A stretch of 64,000 nucleotides of DNA, from contig NZ_BOMZ01000010.1 of NCBI RefSeq assembly GCF_016862455.1, positions 27,520 to 91,519 on the forward strand, in the 5' to 3' direction. A program made the position numbers and the translations under genes. Below, in pieces: positions 1 to 8,414 of this stretch (the first letter of the stretch is position 1; the number at the start of each line of letters is the position of its first letter). The notes under the pieces were generated by a model. That model did not search any database, was not told where the DNA came from, and saw nothing but the letters and a program-made list of their open reading frames with translations. This stretch comes from Actinoplanes utahensis. GTDB taxonomy: Bacteria; Actinomycetota; Actinomycetes; Mycobacteriales; Micromonosporaceae.

Positions 1-1
1 C

Positions 2-385
2 GCGTCCGTGGAGTTCATGAAGGACACCCCGATGTACGAGTCGTACCAGCGGGTGGCCCCGCGCCCCGAGGACTTCCCCCGCCTCCTCGACAAGATCGGC
101 GCGGCGATGGCCGTCGACTACGACCTGACCGACGAGGTCCGCGGCCTCGAGGTGCCGACCCTGATCATGGGCGCCGACGCCGACATGGTCCCGCCGAGCC
201 ACTTCGTGGAGATCTTCGCCCTCCTCGACGGCGGCCTCCGCGACGGCGGCTGGGACGGCAGCGACCGCCCCAAGGGCGGCCACGCCCTGGCCATCGTGCC
301 CGGCACCACCCACTACAACCTGGTCGACTCGCCCCTCTTCGCCACCCTCTCCCTGGCCTTCCTCGACAACGACGCCGCTGCCTAG
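2..385 (+). CDS. alpha/beta hydrolase, C-terminal part (cut by window start)
   Basis: The frame is open at the left edge, so only the last ~127 residues are present. They hold the second half of an alpha/beta-hydrolase fold: a strand followed by GADADMVPP, where the acidic catalytic residue usually sits, and GTTHYNLVDSP near the end, which supplies the catalytic His. The nucleophile elbow lies outside the window, so the substrate cannot be named. The stop codon overlaps the stop of the convergent aminotransferase gene by 4 bp. Confidence 0.8.
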   Translation, partial: ASVEFMKDTPMYESYQRVAPRPEDFPRLLDKIGAAMAVDYDLTDEVRGLEVPTLIMGADADMVPPSHFVEIFALLDGGLRDGGWDGSDRPKGGHALAIVPGTTHYNLVDSPLFATLSLAFLDNDAAA

Positions 386-1536
386 GCGCCGAGCGTGGCA
401 AGGCGGGTGACGGCCTCCCGCAGGACGTGGTCCTGTTTGCAGAAGGCGAAACGGACCAGGGAGGCGCCGGCCGCCTTGTTGTCGTAGAAGACCGTCGACG
501 GGATGGCGACGACGCCGCAGCGGGACGGCAGCTCGCGGCAGAAGGTGAGGCCGTCGTCGGCCAGGTGGGCGACGTCGGCGGTGATGAAGTATGTGCCGCG
601 GGGTTGGTACACCCGGAAACCGGCGGCGGTCAGGCCGGCGGCGAGCAGGTCCCGTTTGCCGGTGAGGTCGTCGCGGAGACCGGTGTAGAAGTCGGCGCCG
701 AGAGTGTTCAAGGCGCCGGCGACGGCGTACTGGAACGGGCCGCCGCTGACGAACGTGAGGAACTGCTTGGCGGTGCGCACGGCGTCGAGCAGGGGCGGCG
801 CGGCCATCACCCAGCCGATCTTCCAGCCGGTCACCGAGAAGGTCTTGCCGGCCGAGCTGATCGACACCGTCCGGTCGCGCATGCCGGGGAGGGTGGCGAG
901 CGGGATGTGCACGGCGTCGTCGAAGACCAGATGCTCGTACACCTCGTCGGTGACCACGACCAGGTCGTGCTCGATCGCGACGGCGGCGATCACCGCCAGC
1001 TCGGCGCGGGACAGCACGGCCCCGGTCGGGTTGTGCGGGCTGTTGATCAGCAGCATCCGGGTACGCGGTGTCACCGCCCGCCGCAGCGCGTCCCCGTCCA
1101 GCTCGAACCGGGGCGGGTGCAGGGTCACCGGCACCCGGCGTGCCCCGGCCATCGCGATCGTCGCGGCGTAACTGTCGTAGTACGGCTCCAGCGCGATCAC
1201 CTCGTCACCCGGGTTGAGCAGCCCAAGCATCGTCGCGGCGATCGCCTCGGTGGCGCCCGCGGTGATCAGGATCTCGCGGTCCGGGTCGTAGCTCAGCCCG
1301 TAATGGCGCTGCCGGTGCCCGGCGACCGCCTGCCGCAACTCGGGGACGCCGGGGCCGGGCGGGTACTGGTTGCCCTTACCCGCGCGGATCGCCTCGGCCG
1401 CCGACTCCAGGAGGCTCGCCGGCCCGTCGGTGTCCGGGAACCCCTGCCCCAGGTTGATCGACCCGGTCGCCACCGCGAGCGCGGACATCTCCGCGAAGAT
1501 CGTCGTCCCGAACTCTGCCAGCTGCCGATTCCGCAC
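382..1536 (-). CDS. PLP-dependent class I/II aminotransferase
   Basis: A 384-residue fold-type I aminotransferase, cytoplasmic. Visible motifs are LGQGFPDTDGP near residue 29, NSPHNPTG at 165-172 (the Asn contacts PLP), TDEVY at 196-200 and SSAGKTFSVTGWK, with Lys231 as the Schiff-base lysine. This arrangement is shared by the kynurenine/methionine aminotransferases and by actinobacterial DapC-type N-succinyldiaminopimelate aminotransferases; sequence alone does not choose between them. It is full length and intact. A strong hairpin separates it from the UvrA-like gene upstream on the same strand, so it is probably its own transcription unit. Confidence 0.88.
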   Translation of the reverse strand: MRNRQLAEFGTTIFAEMSALAVATGSINLGQGFPDTDGPASLLESAAEAIRAGKGNQYPPGPGVPELRQAVAGHRQRHYGLSYDPDREILITAGATEAIAATMLGLLNPGDEVIALEPYYDSYAATIAMAGARRVPVTLHPPRFELDGDALRRAVTPRTRMLLINSPHNPTGAVLSRAELAVIAAVAIEHDLVVVTDEVYEHLVFDDAVHIPLATLPGMRDRTVSISSAGKTFSVTGWKIGWVMAAPPLLDAVRTAKQFLTFVSGGPFQYAVAGALNTLGADFYTGLRDDLTGKRDLLAAGLTAAGFRVYQPRGTYFITADVAHLADDGLTFCRELPSRCGVVAIPSTVFYDNKAAGASLVRFAFCKQDHVLREAVTRLATLGA

Positions 1537-1586
1537 GAATCTCCCCTTCGACGACGGGCGTTGCAGGAGACGTTACCGCCGCCCCG

Positions 1587-1616
1587 CCGCCCCCGGCCCG
1601 GCTGGGCCGGGGGCGG
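1587..1616 (-). terminator. hairpin terminator after the UvrA-like gene
   Basis: A perfect 13-bp inverted repeat (CCGCCCCCGGCCC / GGGCCGGGGGCGG) with a 4-nt loop, 17 bp beyond the stop codon of the UvrA-like gene. There is no U-tract, as is common for GC-rich actinomycete terminators. Confidence 0.7.
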
Positions 1617-1633
1617 CAGGGCGAGGGGAGCCG

Positions 1634-3889
1634 TCAGGAGACGTAGGCGCGGAGGTGCTCGGCGGTCAGCGTGTCGGACTCGGCGACCAGCTCGGCGGGG
1701 GTGCCGGTGAAGACGACGCGCCCGCCGTCGTGGCCGGCGCCGGGACCCAGGTCGATGATCCAGTCGGCGTGGGCCATGACCGCCAGGTGGTGTTCGATGA
1801 CGACGACCGTGTTGCCGGTGTCGACGAGGCGGTCGAGCAGGGCGAGCAGCTGATCGACATCGGCCAGGTGCAGGCCGCTCGTCGGCTCGTCGAGCAGGTA
1901 GGTGGCCACCCCGCCACCCATGTGCACGGCCAGCTTGAGACGCTGCCGTTCACCACCGGACAGGGTGTTCAGCGGCTGCCCGAGGGTGATGTAGCCGAGA
2001 CCGACCGCGGACAGCCGTTCCAGGATGGTGCGGGCCGCCTTCTCGGTGAAGAACGCGAGGGCGTCACTGACGGGCATGGCCAGGACCTCGCTGATGTCCC
2101 TGCCACGCAGCTTGTACTCGAGGACCCGCGCGGTGAACCGTTTGCCCTCGCACTCCTCGCACACGCTGGCGACTCCGGCCATCATCGCCAGGTCGACGTA
2201 GACCAGGCCGATGCCCTTGCAGTTCGGGCAGGCGCCTTCGGAGTTGGCACTGAACAGGGCGGCTTTCACACCGTTGGCCCTGGCGAACGCGGTCCGGACG
2301 GCGTCGAGCAGGCCGGTGTAGGTGGCCGGATTGCTGCGCCGCGACCCGCGGATCGCGGACTGGTCGACGACGATCACGCCGTCCCGTTTCGGCAGCGAGC
2401 CGTAGATCAGCGAGCTCTTCCCCGATCCGGCCACTCCGGTCACCACGGTCAGCACCCCGGTGGGGATGTCGACGTCGACGTCCTGGAGGTTGTGCGTCGC
2501 CGCGCCGCGGATCGGGATGTTCCCGGTAGCGGGCCGGACGGCGTCCTTCACGGTCACTCGATGGCCCAGGTAGCGCCCGGTGAGAGAGGACGAGGCCCGC
2601 AAGCCGGGCACCGTGCCCTCGAACTGGATCCGGCCGCCCGCGGGACCCGCGCCCGGGCCGACGTCCACCACGTGATCGGCGATCGCGATCGTCTCCGGCT
2701 TGTGTTCGACGACCAGGACCGTGTTCCCCTTGTCCCGCAGGCGCAGCAGCAGCCCGTTCATCCGCTGGATGTCGTGCGGGTGCAGGCCGACGGTCGGCTC
2801 GTCGAAGACGTACGTGATGTCGGTCAGGCTGGACCCGAGGTGCCGGACCATCTTGACCCGCTGCGCCTCCCCGCCGGACAGCGTCGCCGACTCCCGGTCC
2901 AGCGACAGGTATCCGAGCCCGATCTCGACGAGCGAGTCGAGGGTCTGCCGCAGGGTCGCGACGACCGGCCCGACCTGCGGTGCGGTGATCCGCGCGAGGA
3001 ACGCGGCGAGGTCGCTGACCTGCATGGCCGAGCACTCGGCGATGTTGCGCCCGTCGACGCGGGACTCCAGGACGGCGGGTCTGAGCCGGGTGCCGCCGCA
3101 GTCCGGGCAGGCGGCGAACGTGGCGGCCCGGTCGATGAAGGCGCGGATGTGCGGCTGCACCGACTCGCGTTCCTTGGTCAGGTACATCCGCTGGACCTTG
3201 ACGACCAGACCCTCGTACGTCGTGTTGATGCCGTTGACCTTGATCTTGGTCGACGGTTTGTACAGGAAGTCGTCCAGTTCGGCGGCGCTGAACTCCTTGA
3301 TCGGCTTGTCCGGGTCGAACAGGCCGGACTCGGCGAAGCCGCGCACGTACCAGCCGTCGACGCTGAAGTTCGGCACCGTGATCGCGCCCTCGTTGATCGA
3401 CTTGGAGCGGTCGACGAGCTGGTCGAGGTCGAGAGTGGAGACCTTGCCGAGACCCTCGCAGCCGGGACACATGCCGGAGGCGTTGAACGAGTAGGCCAGG
3501 GCGCTGCCGGCGCTCGGCGTGCCGAGGCGGCTGAAGACGATCCGGAGCAGGGTGTACGCGTCCGTCGCCGTCCCGAGGGTGGACCGGGCGTTCGCGCCCA
3601 TCCGCTCCTGGTCGACGACGATGGCGGCGCTCAGATTGTGCAGCGCGTCCACGTCGGGCCGGGCCGGGCTGCCCATGAACGACTGGAGGAACGCCGAGTA
3701 CGTCTCGTTGATCATGCGCTGTGACTCGGCGGCGATGGTGCCGAAGACCAGCGACGACTTGCCGGAGCCGGACACGCCGGTGAAGACCGTCAGGCGCCGT
3801 TTCGGAATGTCGAGCGAGACGTCGCGGAGATTGTTCTCCCGCGCCCCGCGGACCTGGATGACATCGTGGCTGTCTGCGATGTGGGTCAC
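1634..3889 (-). CDS. UvrA-like ABC ATPase (short form, UvrA2/DrrC type)
   Basis: At 751 residues this is about 200 shorter than housekeeping UvrA (~950), as in the UvrA2/DrrC subfamily that lacks the UvrB-binding insertion. Two ABC modules are present. The first has Walker A GVSGSGKSS (38-46), signature LSGGEAQRVKM and DEPTVGLH. The second has GVAGSGKSS, LSGGERQRLKL near 640 and DEPTSGLH. Zinc-binding pairs CPGC, CPDC, CPNC and CEEC are visible. Family members bind DNA and have been linked to DNA damage tolerance or resistance to intercalating drugs; the role here is inferred. The GTG start gives MTHIADSHD directly before the conserved ABC strand. Confidence 0.88.
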   Translation of the reverse strand: MTHIADSHDVIQVRGARENNLRDVSLDIPKRRLTVFTGVSGSGKSSLVFGTIAAESQRMINETYSAFLQSFMGSPARPDVDALHNLSAAIVVDQERMGANARSTLGTATDAYTLLRIVFSRLGTPSAGSALAYSFNASGMCPGCEGLGKVSTLDLDQLVDRSKSINEGAITVPNFSVDGWYVRGFAESGLFDPDKPIKEFSAAELDDFLYKPSTKIKVNGINTTYEGLVVKVQRMYLTKERESVQPHIRAFIDRAATFAACPDCGGTRLRPAVLESRVDGRNIAECSAMQVSDLAAFLARITAPQVGPVVATLRQTLDSLVEIGLGYLSLDRESATLSGGEAQRVKMVRHLGSSLTDITYVFDEPTVGLHPHDIQRMNGLLLRLRDKGNTVLVVEHKPETIAIADHVVDVGPGAGPAGGRIQFEGTVPGLRASSSLTGRYLGHRVTVKDAVRPATGNIPIRGAATHNLQDVDVDIPTGVLTVVTGVAGSGKSSLIYGSLPKRDGVIVVDQSAIRGSRRSNPATYTGLLDAVRTAFARANGVKAALFSANSEGACPNCKGIGLVYVDLAMMAGVASVCEECEGKRFTARVLEYKLRGRDISEVLAMPVSDALAFFTEKAARTILERLSAVGLGYITLGQPLNTLSGGERQRLKLAVHMGGGVATYLLDEPTSGLHLADVDQLLALLDRLVDTGNTVVVIEHHLAVMAHADWIIDLGPGAGHDGGRVVFTGTPAELVAESDTLTAEHLRAYVS

Positions 3890-3928
3890 GCCGCGACCCT
3901 AGTCACCGTTGCGGCCGGAAACTGTCCG

Positions 3929-4480
3929 CTATCCCGCGCGGCGGCGGGCCCGGCGGGCCGCCAGCTCGTCACCCTCCGTCGGCCGCTCCGCGACCGTGGA
4001 ACCGATCGGCTGAGCCTGCGCCGGCTCGGAGGGCAGGTGCGACAGCGAACCCTGGATCTCCTTGAAGGCGCCGCCGATCGCGATGCCGAACACGCCCTGG
4101 CCGCCCTGCAGCAGGTCGACGACCTCCTCCGGGGAACGGCACTCGTACACCGTCGTGCCGTCCGAGATCAGCGTGATCTCGGCCAGGTCGTCGACGCCGC
4201 GCGAACGCAGCGTGTCGATCGCGCGCCGAATGTTCTGCAGCGAAACCCCCGCGTCCAACAGTCGTTTGACGACCTTGAGGACGACCAGGTCCCGGAACGA
4301 ATAGAGCCGCTGCGTCCCGGAGCCCGAGGCGTCCCGGACACTCGGCACGACGAGCGTGGTCCGGGCCCAGTAGTCGAGCTGGCGATAACTGATGCCGACG
4401 GCCTGACAAGCGGTGACGCCGCGATAACCGACCTCGCCGTCCTCGCCGACGAGTGGGCCTTCAAGAGGTTGCTCGTGCAC
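3929..4480 (-). CDS. MerR-family regulator, Rv1830 type
   Basis: A 183-residue protein with an N-terminal winged HTH: YRGVTACQAVGISYRQLDYWA (about 19-39) followed by a helical dimerisation part and a low-complexity basic tail ending AARRARRRAG. It is the last gene of the block that also contains a DUF151 protein, an FtsR-type MerR and an FHA protein. In Mycobacterium the same position is held by Rv1830, a MerR protein linked to cell division. The GTG start has a good Shine-Dalgarno (GGGGAGG) 8 nt upstream. There are no conserved metal-binding cysteines, so it is not a metal-sensing MerR. Confidence 0.88.
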   Translation of the reverse strand: MHEQPLEGPLVGEDGEVGYRGVTACQAVGISYRQLDYWARTTLVVPSVRDASGSGTQRLYSFRDLVVLKVVKRLLDAGVSLQNIRRAIDTLRSRGVDDLAEITLISDGTTVYECRSPEEVVDLLQGGQGVFGIAIGGAFKEIQGSLSHLPSEPAQAQPIGSTVAERPTEGDELAARRARRRAG

Positions 4481-4621
4481 GCGACTACCTCCCCGCGCCC
4501 ATGATCAAAATCTAGGCGGTGTGCCGGTTCACTGTGACTTCACGAGCGTATATCTCAATCACGGCCGAAACATGGAGGTAACCGCTCGACACGCCGCGTT
4601 CGGACTAGTGGCGAACATAGA

Positions 4622-5074
4622 TCAACCGGCGAAGTCCTCCGGACGGACCTGATCGAGGAACTCGCGGAACTTCTCCACCTCGTCCTCCTGCTCGTCGGGG
4701 ATGACGATACCGGCCTCGGTGAGGACCTGCTCGGCACAACGGATCGGCGCGCCGACCCGCAGAGCCAGGGCGATCGAGTCGCTCGGCCGCGCCGAGACCC
4801 GCAGGTTGTCACCGATCAGCAGGTCGGCGTAGAAGACGTTGTCCTTCAGCTCGGTGATCTCCACGGCCTTCAGCGGCGCCAGGATGTCCCGGAGAAGATC
4901 ATGGGTCAACGGCCGGGCCGGCTTGACGCCCTGCTGCTCGTAGGCGATCGCGGTCGCCTCGACCGCCCCGATCCAGATCGGCAGGTAACGGTCGCCGTCG
5001 ACCTCCCGCAGCAACACGATCGGCTGGTTACTGGGCAGCTCCACCCGGACCCCGACCACGCTCAGCTCGCGCAC
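4622..5074 (-). CDS. DUF151 bifunctional nuclease family protein
   Basis: A 150-residue protein opening MRELSVVGVRVELPSNQPIVLL and containing YLPIWIGAVEATAIAY and RPSDSIALALRVGAPI, the hallmark blocks of the DUF151 family (plant BBD nuclease relatives; Rv1829 in M. tuberculosis). Family members have been reported with DNase/RNase activity, but the bacterial role is unsettled. It lies between the two MerR genes as in other actinobacteria. The 141 bp after it, before the next MerR start, is locally AT-richer and probably holds that gene's own promoter. Confidence 0.9.
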   Translation of the reverse strand: MRELSVVGVRVELPSNQPIVLLREVDGDRYLPIWIGAVEATAIAYEQQGVKPARPLTHDLLRDILAPLKAVEITELKDNVFYADLLIGDNLRVSARPSDSIALALRVGAPIRCAEQVLTEAGIVIPDEQEDEVEKFREFLDQVRPEDFAG

Positions 5075-5182
5075 CGCCCGCCTCCGTGTCGTCGTTTCGT
5101 TCGGTACGACTGATTTGCATGCCGCCCTTACCCAGCACGTTACACGCTCGACGTGCGTGTCCGATCCGCGCGCCGACGCGTT

Positions 5183-5923
5183 TCAGCGGCCCAGCTCACC
5201 CCGGAGGCCGGACCGGACCAGCGCGGCGTGCAGCCGCTGGGCGAGCGCCTGCAGCTCACGAGCGGTCTCGGCGGCACGCGCCCGGGCGGCCGGGTCGTGC
5301 TGGCGGGCCATCGGCGCGAGAAGCTGTGTGAACAGCCCCACCTCACGGTCCGCGGAGTTACGGAAGGACCGCAGGTGACGGGCCTCGAGGCCGTACCGGG
5401 TGAGACCCACCACGGCTTCCACGATGACCACCTGGTCGGCGTCGTACCAGCCGGGCGGGCGGGCGGTGACCAGGCCGATCTGCTCCAGCTCGGTCAGCAG
5501 CGCCTCGTCCACCCCGGTGCGCTCCACCAGGTCGGCCTTCGGGATGCGGGTGTCGGCCGGGTCCTTGGCCTGCTGCGCGCCCACCGCCACCAGCGTGGGG
5601 CGCTGCGGGACCACCGGCTCCTTCTCCATCCGGTCCAGTTGCTCCCGGATGACCCGCAGCGGAAGGTACTGATCCCGCTGGGCGGTCAGCACGAACCGCA
5701 GCCGGGCCACGTCGTTCCACGAGTACTTGCGGTACCCGGAGGCGGTGCGCTGCGGATCGACGAGCCCTTCCGCCTCCAGGAAACGCAATTTCGAGATCGT
5801 CGTGTCGGGGAACTCGGTGCGCAGATGGGCCAGCACCTCCCCGATGCTCATCAGCGCACCTTCACGACCGTCCTGAGGGCGCGAAGCCCCCGGGTCACGC
5901 GCGGCCGCCCCCGACGGAGTCAC
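5183..5923 (-). CDS. ftsR: FtsR-type MerR-family regulator
   Basis: A 246-residue MerR protein: MSIGEVLAHLRTEFPDTTISKLRFLEAEGLV (from residue 25) is the winged HTH, with GYRKYSWNDVARLRFVL as the wing. Orthologues (Rv1828, corynebacterial FtsR) sit at this position next to the FHA gene, and FtsR is reported to activate ftsZ in Corynebacterium. The called GTG overlaps the FHA gene stop as GTGA, suggesting translational coupling; an ATG 24 codons downstream with AAGG upstream is an alternative start. The C-terminal ~120 residues form the effector/dimer domain without recognisable ligand motifs. Confidence 0.85.
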   Translation of the reverse strand: MTPSGAAARDPGASRPQDGREGALMSIGEVLAHLRTEFPDTTISKLRFLEAEGLVDPQRTASGYRKYSWNDVARLRFVLTAQRDQYLPLRVIREQLDRMEKEPVVPQRPTLVAVGAQQAKDPADTRIPKADLVERTGVDEALLTELEQIGLVTARPPGWYDADQVVIVEAVVGLTRYGLEARHLRSFRNSADREVGLFTQLLAPMARQHDPAARARAAETARELQALAQRLHAALVRSGLRGELGR

Positions 5924-6369
5924 GCCCGGCCCTCGCCCTCCGGCCGCGGACCGGCGATGAACACCAGACGGAACTTGCCGACCTGGACCTCGTCGCCATT
6001 GCTGAGGGTCGCGGCTTCGACCCTTTCGCGGTTCACGTACGTACCGTTCAGCGAACCGACGTCGCGGACGGTGAAGAAGCCGCCGTCCCGGTGGAACTCG
6101 GCGTGGCGGCGCGACACCGTCACGTCGTCGAGGAAGATGTCACTGTCCGGGTGCCGGCCGCTGGTCGTCACATCGTGATCGAGGAGGAAGCGGGCGCCGG
6201 CGTTCGGCCCACGCCGAACCACCAGCAGAGCCATCCCAGGGGGGAGAGAACCGGCCATCCGGCTCGGAACCACGTCCGTCTCGGGTCCCTCGAGCACCTC
6301 GTCAAGGGCGCCAAGGTTCAGCGTGGACGTGACGTCGAGCGGGGGGAACTCGTCGTCTGGGCGCGTCAT
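5920..6369 (-). CDS. FHA-domain regulator, GarA/OdhI type
   Basis: A 149-residue protein with a short N-terminal tail and one FHA domain: SGRHPDSDIFLDDVTVSRRHAE and VGSLNGTYVNRE are the phosphothreonine-binding loops, nearly identical to GarA/OdhI. Those proteins bind 2-oxoglutarate dehydrogenase and glutamate enzymes and are switched by Ser/Thr kinase phosphorylation of an N-terminal ETTSVFR motif. Here the tail has LDVTSTLNLGALDEVL instead, so a Thr-Ser-Thr cluster may fill that role (inference). I chose the ATG at 6369 because GAGGTGG lies just upstream; the in-frame GTG 12 bp earlier overlaps that Shine-Dalgarno. Confidence 0.88.
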   Translation of the reverse strand: MTRPDDEFPPLDVTSTLNLGALDEVLEGPETDVVPSRMAGSLPPGMALLVVRRGPNAGARFLLDHDVTTSGRHPDSDIFLDDVTVSRRHAEFHRDGGFFTVRDVGSLNGTYVNRERVEAATLSNGDEVQVGKFRLVFIAGPRPEGEGRA

Positions 6370-6597
6370 GGACCACCTCACGGATCACAGTTGGTCGTCG
6401 CCTTCGGCGGTGAGGCAGCGACGTTGCGGCCCCGCCAGAGCCATAAGGCCCGAACGCACGACTATCGGTTTCAAAGGAATAACAGTTCTTCGTGTGCTCC
6501 GCGAGCCTAGTCAGCGCCAATATCGCTGAGCAACCGGACTCGCGGAGATTTGAATGGCTTAACATTTGTCGGAGGGCATGAATCCCCCCGGCGCGTG
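6370..6597 (-). promoter_or_regulatory. AT-richer leader/promoter region of the FHA gene
   Basis: The 228 bp between gcvH and the FHA gene are clearly lower in GC than the surroundings and hold short AT runs (for example TGTTATTCCTTTGAAACC around 6465-6482). No open frame of note is present. This suggests that the FHA-ftsR part of the block has its own promoter. I cannot fix the -10/-35 boxes with confidence. Confidence 0.45.
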
Positions 6598-6978
6598 TCA
6601 GCTTTCGGTGAGCGCCCGGTAGGCCGCCGCGTCCAGCAGCGCCGCCACCGCGGCGGGGTCGTCCGGCGCGATCTCCACCAGCCACCCGGCCGCGTACGGC
6701 TCGCCGTTGATCATTTCCGGCTCATCGGTGAGTGTCGCGTTCTTCGCCACCACCGTGCCGGCGATCGGCGCGTAGATCTCCGAGACGCTCTTGGTCGACT
6801 CGATCTCGCCGAGCGAGTCGCCCGCCTGCACCACCGTGCCTTCGTCGCGCAGGTCCACGTAGACGATGTCGCCCAGCGCGTCCTGCGCGAAATGGGTGAT
6901 GCCCACCCGCACGGGTCCGCTGCCGTCGCCGGCCACCCACTCGTGCTCCGCGGTGTACCGCAGATCCTCAGGAATCAA
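6598..6978 (-). CDS. gcvH: glycine cleavage system H protein
   Basis: A 126-residue lipoyl carrier protein: MIPEDLRYTAEHEWV at the start and GEIESTKSVSEIYAPIAG near residues 60-77, in which the Lys of ESTKS carries the lipoyl group that shuttles aminomethyl groups between the P, T and L proteins. Length and motifs are normal. No gcvT or gcvP lies in the window. As in mycobacteria, gcvH sits alone between a DUF881 gene and the FHA gene. Confidence 0.95.
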   Translation of the reverse strand: MIPEDLRYTAEHEWVAGDGSGPVRVGITHFAQDALGDIVYVDLRDEGTVVQAGDSLGEIESTKSVSEIYAPIAGTVVAKNATLTDEPEMINGEPYAAGWLVEIAPDDPAAVAALLDAAAYRALTES

Positions 6979-6993
6979 CGCTTCCTCCGTATA

Positions 6994-8064
6994 TCACGAA
7001 ACCGGACTCGCGTATCGCAAGGCTGCCGCCTTCCGCACCGCGGTCACTTCGACCAGGGAACGCGAGTCCATGGTCACGCTACCGCCGTCGCTCTTCGCCG
7101 ACGCCACCACCCCGCCCGGGATCTGCAGCGCCGTGCTCATCGTGCCGGACGGGCCGATCACCAGAAGGTGCAGCGGACCGGTCAGATGCTCACCGTCAGC
7201 AATGATGCCACCACCGGACGCGGCCACGAAGAAGCTCGACGCGACCACCCGCACGGAGGCCCCGTTCGCTCCGTTGAGCTGCATCACCTCGCCGCCGGCG
7301 CCGCGCAGCTCCTGCACCGCGTTCAGCACGTCAGCGGCCTTCACGTTGCTCAGCGTGATGTCGAGCCCGGGTCCGCGGCCCGGCACCGTCCCGGCCAGCA
7401 GGCCCAGCTCGCGGCTGCGTTTCTCGGCCTCGGCCAGCGCCGCCTCGCGGCCGCCGACCTCCGAGTTGAGCTGCTGTTTGCTCTGCTCCAGGGCCTGGAT
7501 CTCGGCGAGCAGGCGGCTGTCCTGGGCTTCCAGGTCGCTCAGGATCCGGACCAGGTCCTCCTGCCGCGCGGCCGACAGCCCGTCGTCGGCGTCGTTGCTG
7601 CGCAGCTGCACGACCAGGGAGAATCCGAGCAGCGCGAGCAGCACCCAGATCAGCGTCCCGGCCGGCGCCGGACGGCGGGATCCGCGACCAAGATCACTTG
7701 TGGCGCGCGCCGCACCGGAAATCGACGGATCGGGTGACGGCTCCGCGGTGGTCGCCGACCGCTCCGCGATGGTCACGGCCGGGGGCGCGGGGGTCACGGC
7801 CGGCGGCGCGCCGTGCGGCCCGCCCGGATCCGTCGACCCCTGCTGCGGTACGGCCGGAGCACCGTCCCGCGATCGCGCGGCGGGACCCTCGCCGAGTGCC
7901 GGAACCGCCGTCCCGGCCTCTTCCGGCGAGACGGGCGCGCGATCGACCGTACCCCCCGCGGTGTGGGGTTGATCGTCAGAAGCCCCGGAACGGGTGACCG
8001 TCGGCTCCTCCTCGCCGGAGGCGGGCGTGGGCTCGTCCGTCGCCCGGCCGGTGTCGTCAGTCAT
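6994..8064 (-). CDS. DUF881 membrane protein with long disordered N-terminus
   Basis: 356 residues: an acidic, Pro/Thr-rich disordered segment (1-130), one membrane helix (about 136-155, LIWVLLALLGFSLVV), a coiled coil (about 165-220) and the DUF881 domain (GRGPGLDITLSNVK onwards). The domain is therefore predicted to be extracytoplasmic. It is the counterpart of Rv1825. It pairs with a second DUF881 gene on the other side of the small basic protein gene, and all three are probably co-transcribed. The function is unknown; cell-envelope or septum association is inferred from the division genes nearby. Confidence 0.85.
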   Translation of the reverse strand: MTDDTGRATDEPTPASGEEEPTVTRSGASDDQPHTAGGTVDRAPVSPEEAGTAVPALGEGPAARSRDGAPAVPQQGSTDPGGPHGAPPAVTPAPPAVTIAERSATTAEPSPDPSISGAARATSDLGRGSRRPAPAGTLIWVLLALLGFSLVVQLRSNDADDGLSAARQEDLVRILSDLEAQDSRLLAEIQALEQSKQQLNSEVGGREAALAEAEKRSRELGLLAGTVPGRGPGLDITLSNVKAADVLNAVQELRGAGGEVMQLNGANGASVRVVASSFFVAASGGGIIADGEHLTGPLHLLVIGPSGTMSTALQIPGGVVASAKSDGGSVTMDSRSLVEVTAVRKAAALRYASPVS

Positions 8065-8081
8065 CGAGTCCCTGTTTTCCG

Positions 8082-8414
8082 CTATGCCCGGAAGAGATGA
8101 CGCCGGATCGCCGCGACATTACCGAAGATCCGCACGCCGAGCACGACCACGACGCCGGTGGAGAGCTGACCGCCGACGCCGAGTTGGTCGCCGACGTAGA
8201 CGATCAGGCCGGAGACCAGCACGTTCGAGATGAAGGACACCACGAACTGCTTGTCGTCGAAGATCCCGTCCAGCTTGGCGCGCACCCCGCCGAACACCGC
8301 GTCCAGCGCCGCGACCACCGCGATCGGCAGATAGGGCACGAGTTCCGGCGGCACGGCGGGTTCGAAGACGATGCCCAGCAGGACACCGGCGAGCAGGGCG
8401 AGTACGGCGATCAT
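8082..8414 (-). CDS. small basic membrane protein, DUF1290 (Sbp)
   Basis: 110 residues, almost wholly hydrophobic, with about four membrane segments (1-17, 28-42, 58-75, 84-100) and the conserved middle VAALDAVFGGVRAKLDGIFDD. This matches the DUF1290 small basic protein family always found next to DUF881 genes in actinobacteria and firmicutes (Rv1824). Its stop lies 17 bp before the next DUF881 gene, and its start overlaps the end of the upstream DUF881 gene by 4 bp (ATGA), so the three are likely translationally coupled. Confidence 0.9.
   Translation of the reverse strand: MIAVLALLAGVLLGIVFEPAVPPELVPYLPIAVVAALDAVFGGVRAKLDGIFDDKQFVVSFISNVLVSGLIVYVGDQLGVGGQLSTGVVVVLGVRIFGNVAAIRRHLFRA

Noticed and set aside
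6979..6993. glycine riboswitch before gcvH
   Set aside because: Only 15 bp separate gcvH from the upstream DUF881 gene; there is no room for a riboswitch.
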